Positions 46,348 through 56,971 of a DNA stretch of 64,000 bases are shown in pieces. The position numbers and the translations under genes were made by a program. Numbering within the stretch: the stretch's first letter is position 1; each line of letters starts with the position of its first letter. Source of the DNA: Halicephalobus mephisto (taxonomy: Eukaryota; Nematoda; Chromadorea; Rhabditida; Panagrolaimidae); the NCBI GenBank assembly GCA_009193035.1, contig SWDT01000025.1, positions 1 through 64,000 on the forward strand, read 5' to 3'. Under the pieces are notes generated by a model. The model saw nothing but the letters and a program-made list of their open reading frames with translations, was not told where the DNA came from and did not search any database.

Positions 46348-48083
46348 TGAGGGTTGTCTTGTAGGACATTTTGATGAAATGGCAACAAGTTCGATTTTGG
46401 ACTATGTGTAGATTATAAAAACTGAGCTAAAAGACTAACATAGAAAGTACCTTTAGATTGCAGAAGTTTTTAGAAGGAATTAAGAAATAACAAGAGGACG
46501 ACAGATATTTTTAGCAAGGTTCGAAAGATTCCTATAGTTGACGTGCGAAATTGAAATCCCGCCCCTGTGGTCAACAGTAACCGAGAATCGCTTATTTCCA
46601 GAAGATGCGTGCATTTACTGAAAAAACACTATTGGTGCACGTGCATTGTCGCAAGCCATGAGCGGAGAAGCAGCAGAAAATGCAACTGCTTTGTATTTGT
46701 TTTGCTTGAGAAACCGGGTAACGAGGAATTCTCAAGGGGGTGGAGCTTGGGAAGATTTATTGCTTTTTTTCCATAAAATAATACTAAGAGTCTTCTGAAC
46801 ATATTTTAGTTTAAAAAAAATTTTTTTAGATTAATCTTAGGGGTAGTTGTGTTAGAGATTCGGGAAATTTCCTCTTAATGCCTTTTCCGCAGTGCCTTCG
46901 AAAAGTCACGTTTCTTCGTGCCTGAGTCGTTTTATAGCTTTTGCTAGAGTTTGGAATGTTTTGCACTTTTTAGTAGGATTCTTAGATTCTGAAAAATATC
47001 ACTGTATGATTGAATCGTTTTTCTTCATTGAGAGGTTTTTCTAGATTTTTAGGTATCGTTAAAATTTCCTAAATTATTTAATATCCTTAATTTTAATATT
47101 TCTTAAAAGTCACTTTTTTTTAATTTCAAAATTCTGAAGAATACTACTGTATGATTGAATCGTTTTTCTTCATTTAGGATTTTTTTCAACTTTTTAGTTT
47201 TATGAAAATTTGAATATTTTTTAACATTTTTAATTACAATAGTTTCGAAAATCCATGTTTCTTTTTTTTCTAGAATTTCAAAATTGTTTACAATTTTTGG
47301 AAGAATTTCCGTATTTTCAAAAATGGCGTTTTTTGATTCGATTCGTTTTTTTTTACTGAAAAATTTTCAAAATTCTTTATTTTTGTGAAATCTGGAAAAT
47401 TCTCTTTTTCCCTTACAGTAATAGTTTCAAAAATCATATTTTTTAAATTTTTTAGAAAATTTCAAAATTAAAAAAAAACGTTTTTTTAATTCTTTAGAAA
47501 ATTTCGAAATTTTTTATCTCTATATGTGAGATTCGGGAAATTTTTATGTCTCATACTGTAATAGTTGCAAAAAATCACGTTTTTTCGTTTTTTTGGTAAT
47601 TTCGAAATTTATAGCCTTCGATAAAACAAGATTAGAATTTTATGAAAGTTTTTAAAATCTTGTAGAATTTCTTTGGAAACTTCTGAAATTCCTATCAAAG
47701 ATTTTAAAATTTTGTAGAAACTTCTGAAATCCGTATTAAAGATTTTAAAATCGTAAAATTTCTTAGAATTTTTAAAAAACTTCTGGAATCTCTTAGAGTC
47801 TTGTAGAATTTCTTTGGAAATTTCTAGAATCCCTTACCGAAGCTTCCAGAATCCTGTAGAATTTCTTAGAATCTTGTAGAACCCCATTTAAGTTCCTGCA
47901 CTTTTATGGAAATTTCTAGAATCTCATACAACTTTTTCCGAATCCTCCATCTAAGCTTCTGGAATCCTTATTTAACCTTCTAGAATCCGTAAAGATTTAA
48001 AATTTATATATGAAACTTAAATTTTAAAACTTGGGAACTTATTTCGAAATAATTTCGTAAAAATGTTAATTTTGAATTTTTAT
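46348..48083. other. Spacer between the two NDUFA4-like genes
   Basis: The first 450 bp (3' UTR and a unique, fairly GC-rich stretch at 46540-46760) contain no supported gene. A 50-bp block with ctgtatgattgaatcgtttt recurs at about 46990 and 47140. From 47620 to 48000 there are degenerate repeats with cttgtagaatttctttgg. Confidence 0.5.
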
Positions 48084-48158
48084 AACTTTGATTTTCAGAT
48101 TCCGAAAGATGTCACTTTCTAAACTTTGATTTTCAGATTCCGAAAGATGTCACTTTCT
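48083..48158 (+). repeat. 38-bp tandem duplication of acceptor and start codon
   Basis: aactttgattttcagattcc followed by gaaagatgtcactttct occurs twice back to back, placing acceptor AG at 48097-48098 and 48135-48136 and ATG at 48109 and 48147. The upstream ATG gives a six-codon frame ending in TGA; the downstream ATG is the real start of the NDUFA4-like copy 2. Confidence 0.9.
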
Positions 48159-49385
48159 ACTTTGAGCCGTCTCCTCCCATCGAAGAACCTCCCCAGATTG
48201 CTGGTTATCCGTCTGGCTTCCACAGGTGCTCGTCCTGTTTCGGCCAAGCAAATCCAGGTCCCGTCCAATATCCCTGGATTTTTCAAGTACGAACGTGACG
48301 TTTCTCGTGATAAACGTTATGCTGTTCCTCAAAAGCAAGGCGACACTCCAATCAGGTCAGTTTTGCTATTTTTAAAATTTTTATTAAAAATTTTTATTAA
48401 AAATTTATTTAGATGTTAATTTTTGAATATTTATAATACTTCCATAAATATCCATTAGTTGGGATGGAATGGATAAAGCTTATATCCCATATTATCCGGA
48501 AGTTTCTGAATCCATCTAAAAAATATAATTTTAAAAAATAGATTTCGAAATTGTACAAGATCGCAAAATTTAAATTTCCGACTTTTTTAATTTCGAAGAA
48601 CTTTTAAAAATTCGTTTCAAGACTATTTCGTAAAAGTTCATATATGAATTTTTATCATAGACGATTAATTACGAAATTACTATATGAAACCTAAATTTTG
48701 AACTTTTTTAATTTCGAAGAACTTTTAAAAATTTATTTCGAAACTATTTCGTAAAAGTTCATATATGAATTTTTATCATAAATGATTAATTACGAAATTA
48801 CTATATGAAACCTAAATTTAAATTTCGAAGAACTTTTAAAAATTCGTTTCAAGACTATTTCGTAAAAGTTCATATATGAAACCTAAATTTTGAACTTTTT
48901 AATTTCGAAGAACTTTAAAAAATTTATTTCGAGACTATTTCGTAAAAGTTCATATATGAATTTTTATCATAGACGATCAATTACGAAACTTCCACAAAAA
49001 ATTTAATTTTGGATTTTTTTAATTTCGAAAATTTCGCCTCAATATATATTTTTGTTTTTTTTACAATGATATTATTTTTGATATTTTTAGATTCATGCTT
49101 CGTCGTCTGAGCCATGCTTATGAAGTTTATCCTTTGATTTTTTTGCTTTCGGCTTGGTTCGTCATGTTCGTTTACGTCGTTTACTTCAGTTTCGAAAAAG
49201 TCGAAATTTGGCTGGACCGCAGTCAAGAAAAAGCTCCTTGGGATTGGGAGAGAATCCGGAACAATTACTGGAAACAACCAACGGTCATCTTCGACCTCGA
49301 TGGAAGAACCCACAAGAGACTTGAGATCATGGAAGTCCTTCAAGATGAAATGCTTGAAGCTGCTAAAAAACGTGGAACTCGCTAG
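48147..49385 (+). CDS. NDUFA4-like small mitochondrial membrane protein, copy 2
   Basis: Exons 48147-48355 and 49091-49385 give 167 residues, interrupted at exactly the same codon as copy 1. The second exons are the same length (295 bp) and nearly the same protein: YPLIFLLSAWFVMFVYVVYF helix, then WLDRSQEKAPWDWERIR. The N-terminal targeting region differs (MSLSTLSRLLPSKNLPRLL) while KQIQVPSNIPGFFKYERD is kept, so selection acts on the mature protein. The intron has grown to 735 bp and carries a tandem repeat, against 51 bp in copy 1. Codon use is less GC-biased than copy 1, suggesting lower or different expression. Confidence 0.6.
48590..48990 (+). repeat. Tandem repeat of about 80-125 bp in the intron of copy 2
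   Basis: Four units with aatttcgaagaacttttaaa, agactatttcgtaaaagttc and atatatgaatttttatcata. Unit length varies by internal deletion. Confidence 0.7.
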
Positions 49386-49599
49386 GAATCAACATAGGTA
49401 GTTTTTTGGATTTTAACGTCCCAGAGTGGTAACACTTCTGTGTATTTATTGAGGTCCTCAGTAATGTCACTTTACGTGTATGGTTTTGGAAGTAAATTTG
49501 TCTTTTTTGAAGATAAATAATCCTAGTTTTTGATGGATTCATAGAATCATGAGGAAAAGTGGATTTGGCTGGTGAAAAAAAACCAATTTGGATAATCAT

Positions 49600-50170
49600 A
49601 GTTGGGAAAGATGGATTTATAAAATCGTATCAAAAGGCGATTGGAGTAATCGTGGTGGGAGGTAATGAATTTAATTAACCAAATTGAGAGATGATGAACT
49701 GGAATAATCATAGTAGGGAAAGATGGATTTATAAAATCATGCCAAGAAGCAATTCAAACAATCGTGTTAGAAATCTATGAATTCAAATAATCATATTAAG
49801 AACCAATGAACTGAAATAATTATGACAAGAAATAATGAATGAAGACAATTATATCAAAAAAAAGATTCAAGTAATCGTGCTAAGAACCAATAAAATGTGG
49901 ACAATCGTGTTAGGAACCAATAAATACAGACAATTGTGTTAAAAATTAATTAACTGAAATAATCGTGTTAGGAACCAATAAATGAAGACAATCATATTAA
50001 GAACTAATGAGCTGAAATAATCGTGTTAAGAACCAATAAATGGAGACAATGGTGTTAAGAACCAATAAATGCAGACAATTGTGTTAAAAATCAATTAACT
50101 GAAATAATTGACAAGAAATAATGAATGCAGAAAATCGTTTTAAGAACCAATGAACTCAAACGTGTTAAGA
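49600..50170 (+). repeat. Minisatellite with AATCGTGTTAAGAACCAAT words
   Basis: More than fifteen degenerate units of roughly 30-36 bp, for example gacaatcgtgttaggaacca followed by ataaatg. It lies between NDUFA4-like copy 2 and a possible minus-strand exon. Confidence 0.75.
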
Positions 50171-50176
50171 GGCGAT

Positions 50177-50380
50177 TCAGGCAATCGTGATGGGAGCCAC
50201 AGTTTGAGTGACGAAAGTGCGTCCAACGACATTGACTTGCGGGCCTACTTTCATATGGTATATTTTGTTTTTTCCTGAAACGAAATAATTACAATCAAGC
50301 ATCCCCTGAGGGCAATTATCAATCTGCTTTTTTTCGACAGTATACATTTTTTTCCAAATAAGTTCCGGTCGTAAAATCAT
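50177..50380 (-). CDS. Possible small or terminal exon, unrecognised
   Basis: A 67-codon minus-strand frame with an ATG at 50380 and a stop after TFVTQTVAPITIA. Its composition (CPQGMLDCNYFVSG, KVGPQVNVVGRT) is protein-like and out of character with the AT-rich surroundings. A TTTCAG inside it (near 50282) may be an acceptor, making only the last 33 codons exonic. It may be a 3' exon of a minus-strand gene further right or a short gene by itself. No family recognised. Confidence 0.3.
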   Translation of the reverse strand: MILRPELIWKKMYTVEKKQIDNCPQGMLDCNYFVSGKNKIYHMKVGPQVNVVGRTFVTQTVAPITIA

Positions 50381-50389
50381 TAATATTTT

Positions 50390-50760
50390 TAAAATTCTAA
50401 AAATAATCCAAAAAAATTAAATTACTTTAAAAAATAATTTTTAAATTAAAAATTTTCTAATTTTAATTTTTGAAATTAATAAAATTTTTAAAATATTTTT
50501 TTTCGAAAATAATAAAATTTTATTTTTTTAAAAATTATTAATTTTTTATTTTTTTTTAAATTATTAATTTTTTATTTTTTTTTAAATTATTAATTTTTTA
50601 TTTTTTTTTTAAATTAATAAATTTATATTTTTTAAATCATTAATTATTTATTTTTTATTTTTTAAAAATTATTAATTTTTTATTTTTTAAAATTATTAAT
50701 TTTTTATTTTTTTTAATTAATAAAGTTGTTTTAAAAAATCTTAAATTTTAAAATTAACTA
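50390..50760. repeat. A/T low-complexity block
   Basis: Almost pure A and T with recurring attaattttttatttttttt words. No feature inside. Confidence 0.8.
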
Positions 50761-51154
50761 CTGTTGATTAATTTTCGGTCGTGTTTTTGCCGAAATTTCT
50801 CGAAGAACCTCTGTATGAATTTCCATAGACATGAAGTCCCCATTATGCATGTGTCCGTGAACTTACGTCTCTTCTACAGATGTCCTGATTACTGTAGATA
50901 GTAATTTCATCATTTATGTGAGTTTTTGGAACACGAACTTTTGGACTTCTTGGTGAATGTAAACTTCCTCTGAATAAACCCCCAAATCCCAAATCTCAAA
51001 TCCCTCGTGAATGGATCTACTAACATTCTGGGAATAAACTCCCTTGTTGTTCGTGATTGCCTCTTTAATGGGAACCAATAACTCGGCCAATCAGCAAATT
51101 TCTGTTGGTAATTAAGTTTTTCAATATTTAGAGCATATTCTAAATTTAAAAAAT

Positions 51155-51790
51155 TGTCATATCGGTGTGTTAACTAGTTATTGGATAAGCAATTCAGGTC
51201 TCGAAAGGAAAATTCTAAGTGTTAGAGAGGACATACTGTACACGACAGAGTAAGTGTTGCCTGGTTAATTCATATATGGTTGTTATTATGGTTGATCTTT
51301 GTTATATTGGTGTATTAACTAGTCACTGGGTAACTAACTCAGGATGTGCGGTCTCGAAAAGAAAACTCTACATACTAGATAGTGAGCATACTGTACATGA
51401 TAGACTAAATGTTGACCTATTATTACTATATATGGTTGTTATTATGGTTGATCTTTGTTATATCGGTGTATTAACTGGTTACTGGGTAGCTAACCCAGAG
51501 CGCACAGTCTCGAAAAGAAAATTCTACATACTAGATAGTGAGCATACTGTACATGACAGAACGAATATTGCTTAGTAGATGATTACGGTGCTTAATCTTA
51601 GTTATATCGGTGTATTAATTGGTTACTGGGTAGCTAACCCAGAGCGCACAGTCTCGAAAAGAAAACTCTACGTACTAGATAGTGAACATACTGTACATGA
51701 CAGAACGAATGTTGGCCTATTATTAATATCTATGATTATTATGTTTAATATTATTACTGTTCGGATAAACAAGAAACTCTTATATTCCTC
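51155..51790 (+). repeat. Four-unit tandem array, units of 144-156 bp
   Basis: gtctcgaaa recurs at 51198, 51351, 51507 and 51651. Units share atcggtgtattaact, catactgtacatgacaga and atggttgttattatggttga. The right flank (tgttcggataaacaagaaac) matches the end of the single-copy version at 35462-35700 on the opposite strand. Frames open through the array (51219-51860) follow from the repeat and are not taken as genes. Confidence 0.8.
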
Positions 51791-52029
51791 ATCCCTCACG
51801 CAACCCACCAGCTCACAAAAATCAAGCAATAACGAAATTTTTCAACTTTTTCAGCATTAATAAAGTTTAAATAATTTTAAACTTTTAAATACATAAAATT
51901 TAAATATTTTTATTGCTGAAAGAATTTTAAAAGTTAATTTAATTTTTTAATTTTTTAATTTTTTTAAAATTAATTTAATTTTTTAATTTTTTTAGATTAA
52001 TTTAATTTTTCGATTTCTTTAGATTAATT

Positions 52030-53043
52030 TTATTTTTGATTTTTACAGTACTTTGTGAATAAAAAAACCCCAGAATCCACATTTGCAGCAATAATATAAA
52101 GAATCGTACCTTTTGCCGACGGCATTGCTCCTTTACCGTAGCCGATTACAGTAACCAATTGGAATACTTCTGTTCTTATTTTAGAGTTAGTAAATACCAT
52201 GAACCACGGTGGCATACAGCTGGAGGCATCGTAAAAAGGAAACTGATATCTCCAGATAAAATTCGTCAATTCGGCGTTTTTCGAAATAAACGGAATTGCT
52301 TGAGTCAAAAAACACAAAAATTCAGTTATAAAAACACACAATGAATAAATAAATAATTTTTTATTTTGTGAATTTTGTTCTTTATCGTTTGAAGAAATCG
52401 ATCTTTTATAAAATAAACGGTAAATCACGTACATGTTCATCAGAAGTCCGGACATGATAGAAGTACTGTAAACAACGACTCCACTGAGAGTAGGTTCGAT
52501 CCATGCGAAATTACTGTAGTTCAATGTTGTCGGGTACGCGATACCGTAACCCGTCGGGTAGTCGATCACGATTACGGTATTCGCCAAAAATCCCCAATTA
52601 AAAATAAACGGAATTAAAAAAACCAAAATTATGAAATATTTTAAATATTTTTTCCAAAAAAATTTGTAATTTGTTTTTAAAAGTAAAACCGAAAATCTGT
52701 TAAAACTTAAAAGCAAATCTAGCACGCAATGTGCGTAATTTGAATTAAAATAAATCATGTAAAAAAATTTATGAAAAAAATTTTGTTTAAAAACAAAGTT
52801 ACTGTAGAATCCGTTGTACATCGTTGCTGTCATCATCCTCATGAAAAAAAAATATAACCAATGAAAAATAATATTGTTAAAAGCAGAAATAACAAAAATG
52901 TAATAAAAACTTGTTTGAAAAATTTTCCGACTTTTTCCGATGAATATTATATAAACAATAATAAAATACAGTATGTCAGAAGGAATCATGCAACATATCT
53001 CAATAGTAACAACGAGATTCTGAATGGATTCCAAAGATAACAT
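52030..53043 (-). CDS. Nematode serpentine receptor (srg/srv-like chemoreceptor)
   Basis: A single long minus-strand frame from ATG 53043, up to 337 residues. Seven hydrophobic segments are visible, starting ILYFIIVYIIFI and including LSFNRFSVLL at the end of TM3 and FIYSLCVFITEFLCFL as TM6. SSCMPPWFMVFTNSKIR at TM7 and the start of the tail is typical of nematode serpentine receptors; srg or srv is my best guess within the superfamily. It would act as a G-protein-coupled receptor in the ciliary or plasma membrane of a sensory neuron. The true 3' end is uncertain: possible donors (for example at 52109, aaaag before gtacg) could splice out the last 25 or so codons. The high A/T content is unlike that of the housekeeping genes. 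Confidence 0.75.
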   Translation of the reverse strand: MLSLESIQNLVVTIEICCMIPSDILYFIIVYIIFIGKSRKIFQTSFYYIFVISAFNNIIFHWLYFFFMRMMTATMYNGFYSNFVFKQNFFHKFFYMIYFNSNYAHCVLDLLLSFNRFSVLLLKTNYKFFWKKYLKYFIILVFLIPFIFNWGFLANTVIVIDYPTGYGIAYPTTLNYSNFAWIEPTLSGVVVYSTSIMSGLLMNMYVIYRLFYKRSISSNDKEQNSQNKKLFIYSLCVFITEFLCFLTQAIPFISKNAELTNFIWRYQFPFYDASSCMPPWFMVFTNSKIRTEVFQLVTVIGYGKGAMPSAKGTILYIIAANVDSGVFLFTKYCKNQK

Positions 53044-53055
53044 AATGAAATAATA

Positions 53056-53580
53056 GGAAAATCAATTTTTGGCGAAGTGTTCTGAACGCCAAAAAAATAG
53101 GTTTTGGCGGAATGTCCTTAATAATGAAAAAATAGTTTTTGGCGAAATGTTCTGAATGCCAAAAAAATCAATTTTTGGCAAAGTGTTCTGAACGCCAAAA
53201 AATAGGTTTTGGTGGAATGTCCTTAATAATGAAAAAATAGTTTTTGGCGAAATGTTCTGAATGCCAAAAAAATCAATTTTTGGCAAAGTGTTCTGAACGC
53301 CAAAAAATAGGTTTTGGCGGAATGTCCTTAATAATGAAAAAATAGTTTTTGGCGAAATGTTCTGAATGCCAAAAAAATCAATTTTTGGCAAAGTGTTCTG
53401 AACGCCAAAAAATAGGTTTTGGTGGAATGTTCTGAATGCCAAAAAAATAGTTTTTGACGAAATGTTCTGAACGCCAAAAAAATGGTTTTTGGCAAAGTGT
53501 TCTGAATGCCAAAAAAATAGTTCTTAGAGAAATGTCCTTAATAGTAAAAAATAGGTTTTGGCGAAATGTTCTCAATACCA
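53056..53580 (-). repeat. Higher-order hairpin array, 105-bp unit of three 35-bp monomers
   Basis: gttttggcgg or gttttggtgg recurs at 53101, 53206, 53311 and 53416, exactly 105 bp apart. Each monomer has the plan tttttggc, then gaaatgttctgaat, then gccaaaaa, so each can form its own stem-loop. Because 35 monomer bases times three is a multiple of three, the minus strand stays open over 100 codons (53062-53581); I treat this as a consequence of the repeat. Confidence 0.85.
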
Positions 53581-53769
53581 ACTATTAGAAAATGTTTTTT
53601 TGACAAAGCAGTCTGTATTTTGCTTATAGGTGACTAAAGAATAATTTTCGAAAAATTGAATCTCAACTTTTAATGACAAAACTTGTCCTGAGGGTATATT
53701 GTAGAATTTATTTTAGTCCAGGACTCCAGGGAAAAGACGAAATCGCCGATGTTTATTTCTTAGAAATCA

Positions 53770-54330
53770 CAACCAGAACTGTTGATTTTCAAATTCATTC
53801 GAATTCGAAAATTTAAAACTTTCAAATTCATTCGAATTCAGAAATTTCGAACTAATTTAAATTCAGAAATTTCAAATTCATTCGAATTCAGAAATTTCGA
53901 ACTTTCGAACTAATTTCGAATTAATTCAAATCCAAAAATCGAAAATTTAAATCAAACTAATTCGAAATTAAAAATCAAAAATTCGAATTCAGAAATTTCG
54001 AACTAATTTTGAACTAATTTGAAATTAAAAATTAAAAATTCGAATTCGGAAATTTCAAACTAATTTGAAATCAAAAATTAAAAATTCGAAATTAAAAATC
54101 AAAAATTCGAATTCAGAAATTTCGAACTAATTTTGAATTAATTTGAAATCAAAAATTCGAATTCAAATTCGGAAATTTCGAACTAATTTGAAATCAAAAA
54201 TTAAAAATTCGAAATTCGAAATTTGAAATTAAAAATTAAAATTCAGCAATTTCAAACTAATTTGAAATCAAAAATCGGAGTCGAATTTGAAAATTGAGGA
54301 CTTCGAAAAATCGACAGCTCTGATCACAAT
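53770..54330 (+). repeat. Degenerate GAATTCGAAATTTCGAACTAATT repeat
   Basis: Many short direct and inverted copies of aaattcgaattc and gaaatttcgaactaattt fill the stretch. No gene. Confidence 0.75.
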
Positions 54331-54469
54331 CTTAAAGACGATCCAGTTCGAGGTCAAATTTTTATTTTTATTTTCGAAGATAATATTCAAAATTTTTTAT
54401 TTTGAAATTTAAAATTTGAATTATCTAATTGATAATGCAACTTATTTGAAGTTTTCGAATCAAAACATC

Positions 54470-54860
54470 ACACGGAAGTCGTGTGCTAACACAAAGACCA
54501 AATTTCAAAAGTCATGTCTCACCACGAAAAGTGCAAGACTCAAAAGTAGAATCTCACCACGAAAAATGCAAGACTCAAAAGTAGAATCTCACCACGAAAA
54601 GTCCAAATTTCAAAAATTATGTTTTAATCCGAAAAGTTTAAATTTCAGAATCTGTATTTCAATCTGAAAAGTCCAAAATCGAATCCCAGCGCGAAAAGTG
54701 CAAATTTCAAAAATTGTGTTTTAATTCGAAAAGTTCAAAATTGAAAAGTTGAATCTTGACACGAAAAATTTAAAATCGGAAAATCAAATCCCAGCGCGAA
54801 AAGTACAAAATTCAAAAAATTATGTTTTAATCCGAAAATTCGAATTTCAAAAATTTCATT
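54470..54860 (+). repeat. Degenerate CGAAAAGTSCAAATTTC repeat
   Basis: About ten units such as ctcaccacgaaaagtgcaag and cccagcgcgaaaagtgcaaa with roughly 36-60 bp spacing. The short frames across it are artefacts. Confidence 0.65.
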
Positions 54861-54989
54861 CAAAATAATTCTGTAAAAATTTATTTTTTCTAAAGTATGA
54901 TTTTTAAAATTCCTCACATAGAAAGTTAACTCCAAAAATACAAAAAACGAAAAATTAAAATTCATTGTGGAAATTTATTTTAAAAATTT

Positions 54990-55360
54990 TTTAAAACTTT
55001 ATTCAAAATAATTTCGTAGAAATGTTTATTTATTTTAATTTATATTTATTTTTTTAATTTTAATTTTCTTTATTTTAATTTTTTAAATTTATTTTTAATT
55101 TTTTTATTTATATTTTTTTAAAATTTTTATTTATTTATATTTATATTTATTTTTTTAATTTTTATTTCCTCTATTTTAATTTTTTTAATTTATTTTTAAT
55201 TTATTTATTTTTATTTTCTTTATTTTCTTTATTTTTAATTTTTTTATTTATATTTTTTAAAAATTTTTATTTATATTTTTTAAAAATTTTTATTTATTTT
55301 TATTTATATTTATTTTTTAATTTTTATTTTCTTTATTTTAATTTTTTTTATTTTTTTGAG
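54990..55360. repeat. T/A low-complexity block
   Basis: Runs of tttatttttaatttttttat only; nothing else seen. Confidence 0.85.
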
Positions 55361-55724
55361 TATGATTGATCTTATGATTGTGATGAGCATGAAAAATGCA
55401 CTTAATTCCACAGAAAACAGAATGATCACAATAGATAAAATTGACACAAAAAAACGTGCATTTTTTAAAATAAATGACCGAAAAATTTCAAAAAAACGGG
55501 ATTTTTGATCTTTGAAACCTGGTTCATTTTTCGATTTTAAAAAAGTTCAAAAAATTAAAGTAGTTTAAAAATATTTAATTTTAAAAAAATTGAATAAATA
55601 TTTTTAAAATATTTAATTTTTAAAAAATATAATTTATATATATTTAATCAAAAGTAACTTTTTAAAGAGTTTTAGTAATTTAAAACAGTCACTGTTAAAC
55701 TTTAGTCCTTTGTATTTTGAAAAT

Positions 55725-56290
55725 GCAAACTTGGATAGTGACTATTTTGAAGAGTAATTTTTATCTGGATAGTGACTATTTTGAAGGGTAATTTTTATCT
55801 GGATAGTGACTATTTTAAATATATTTTAGTTTGATAGTGACTATTTTAAATATATTTTAGTTTGATAGTGACTGTCTTTAATAGAAACTTTCACATGAAT
55901 AGTGATTATTTTGAACAATAAATTGTATTTGGATAGTGTCTATCTTGAACAACTTAGGTAGTGACTATTCTGAGTAATTTTCACTCGAATAGTGTCCATT
56001 TTGAACAATCCCCACTTGGATAGTGTCTATTTCGAACAATTCCGACTTTGATAATATTTATTTTGAATAATAAATTGTATTTGGATAGTGTCTATTTTGA
56101 ACAACTTCCACTTGGATAGTGTCTATTTTGAGCAACTTCCACTTGGATAGTGTCCATTTTGAACAAGTTCCACTTGGATAGTGTCTATTTTGAACAAGTT
56201 CCACTTGGATAGTGTCTATTTTTCACAACCCCCACTTAGATAGTGTCTATTTTGCACAACCAATTGCACTCGGATAGTGATTATTAATCT
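55725..56290 (+). repeat. Minisatellite with GGATAGTGTCTATTTTGAACAA units
   Basis: About seventeen units of 26-35 bp, for example acttggatagtgtctatttt followed by gaacaacttcc. The right part (56090-56230) is most regular. Confidence 0.85.
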
Positions 56291-56971
56291 TCGATCTTAG
56301 CCACTATCCATTTTCCCGTCAAAAATATTGACAATTAATTTTTCAAAGATCACCTGATCAGCAGGCGATTTTCTGCAAATTTCATTATTAAATTTTTTAT
56401 TTTTATTTTTTATAACCCATTCATTACAGTATCCGATTTATTTTAAACAACTTTCAACTCAAGTAATTTAACATAAATTTAAAATTTAATTTTAAAAAAT
56501 TTTTAATTTTAAAAATTTGAAATTTTTCAAATTTACAAAAAAAAAAATAAACTTTAAATTCGCAAAAAAAATGAACTTTGAATTTTTTTTTAAATTACAA
56601 AAATAATTTTTTTAATTTTTAAAATAAAAAAAATAATTTTTAAAAATTTGTTTTTTTTAAAGAAACAATTTGCTGACCAGTTAGTGGCCAAAAATCCCGC
56701 CAATTGACCAGTCAAAATACTTCAAACGAAACTAGACTACTTTTCCTGAAAAGCTTCATCGGATCACGTGAAAGACTGGCCAAAGACCGGGCGTCGGTTG
56801 GTTCCTCCTTCAGTCTGCAACACACATCCAAAACAAAATTGTCGAGACAATTTTCTTTTTAAATGTAAAATTTTCGAATTTTCTTCAATTAAGAAATTAA
56901 ACAACGAACTAGACTCCTTCCTAAATTGATTAAAATAAAAAATATTTAAAAAATTCTAAACGGGTACCATA

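Noticed and set aside
46567..46776. 69-codon frame downstream of NDUFA4-like copy 1
   Set aside because: No family resemblance, no supporting splice or start context; composition compatible with untranslated sequence.
51219..51860. Two plus-strand frames of about 100 codons with repeated YIGVLTGYWVANPERTVSKR segments
   Set aside because: They follow the 144-156 bp tandem array; unit-length changes break the frame and no start context or splice signal supports a gene.
52490..52510. ggttcgatcc-like box suggesting a tRNA B box
   Set aside because: It lies inside the serpentine receptor coding frame and has no matching A box or cloverleaf arms.
53062..53581. Minus-strand frames of NLFFGVQNTLPKIDFFGIQN repeats
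   Set aside because: Explained by the exact 105-bp hairpin repeat; low complexity and no gene-like flanks.
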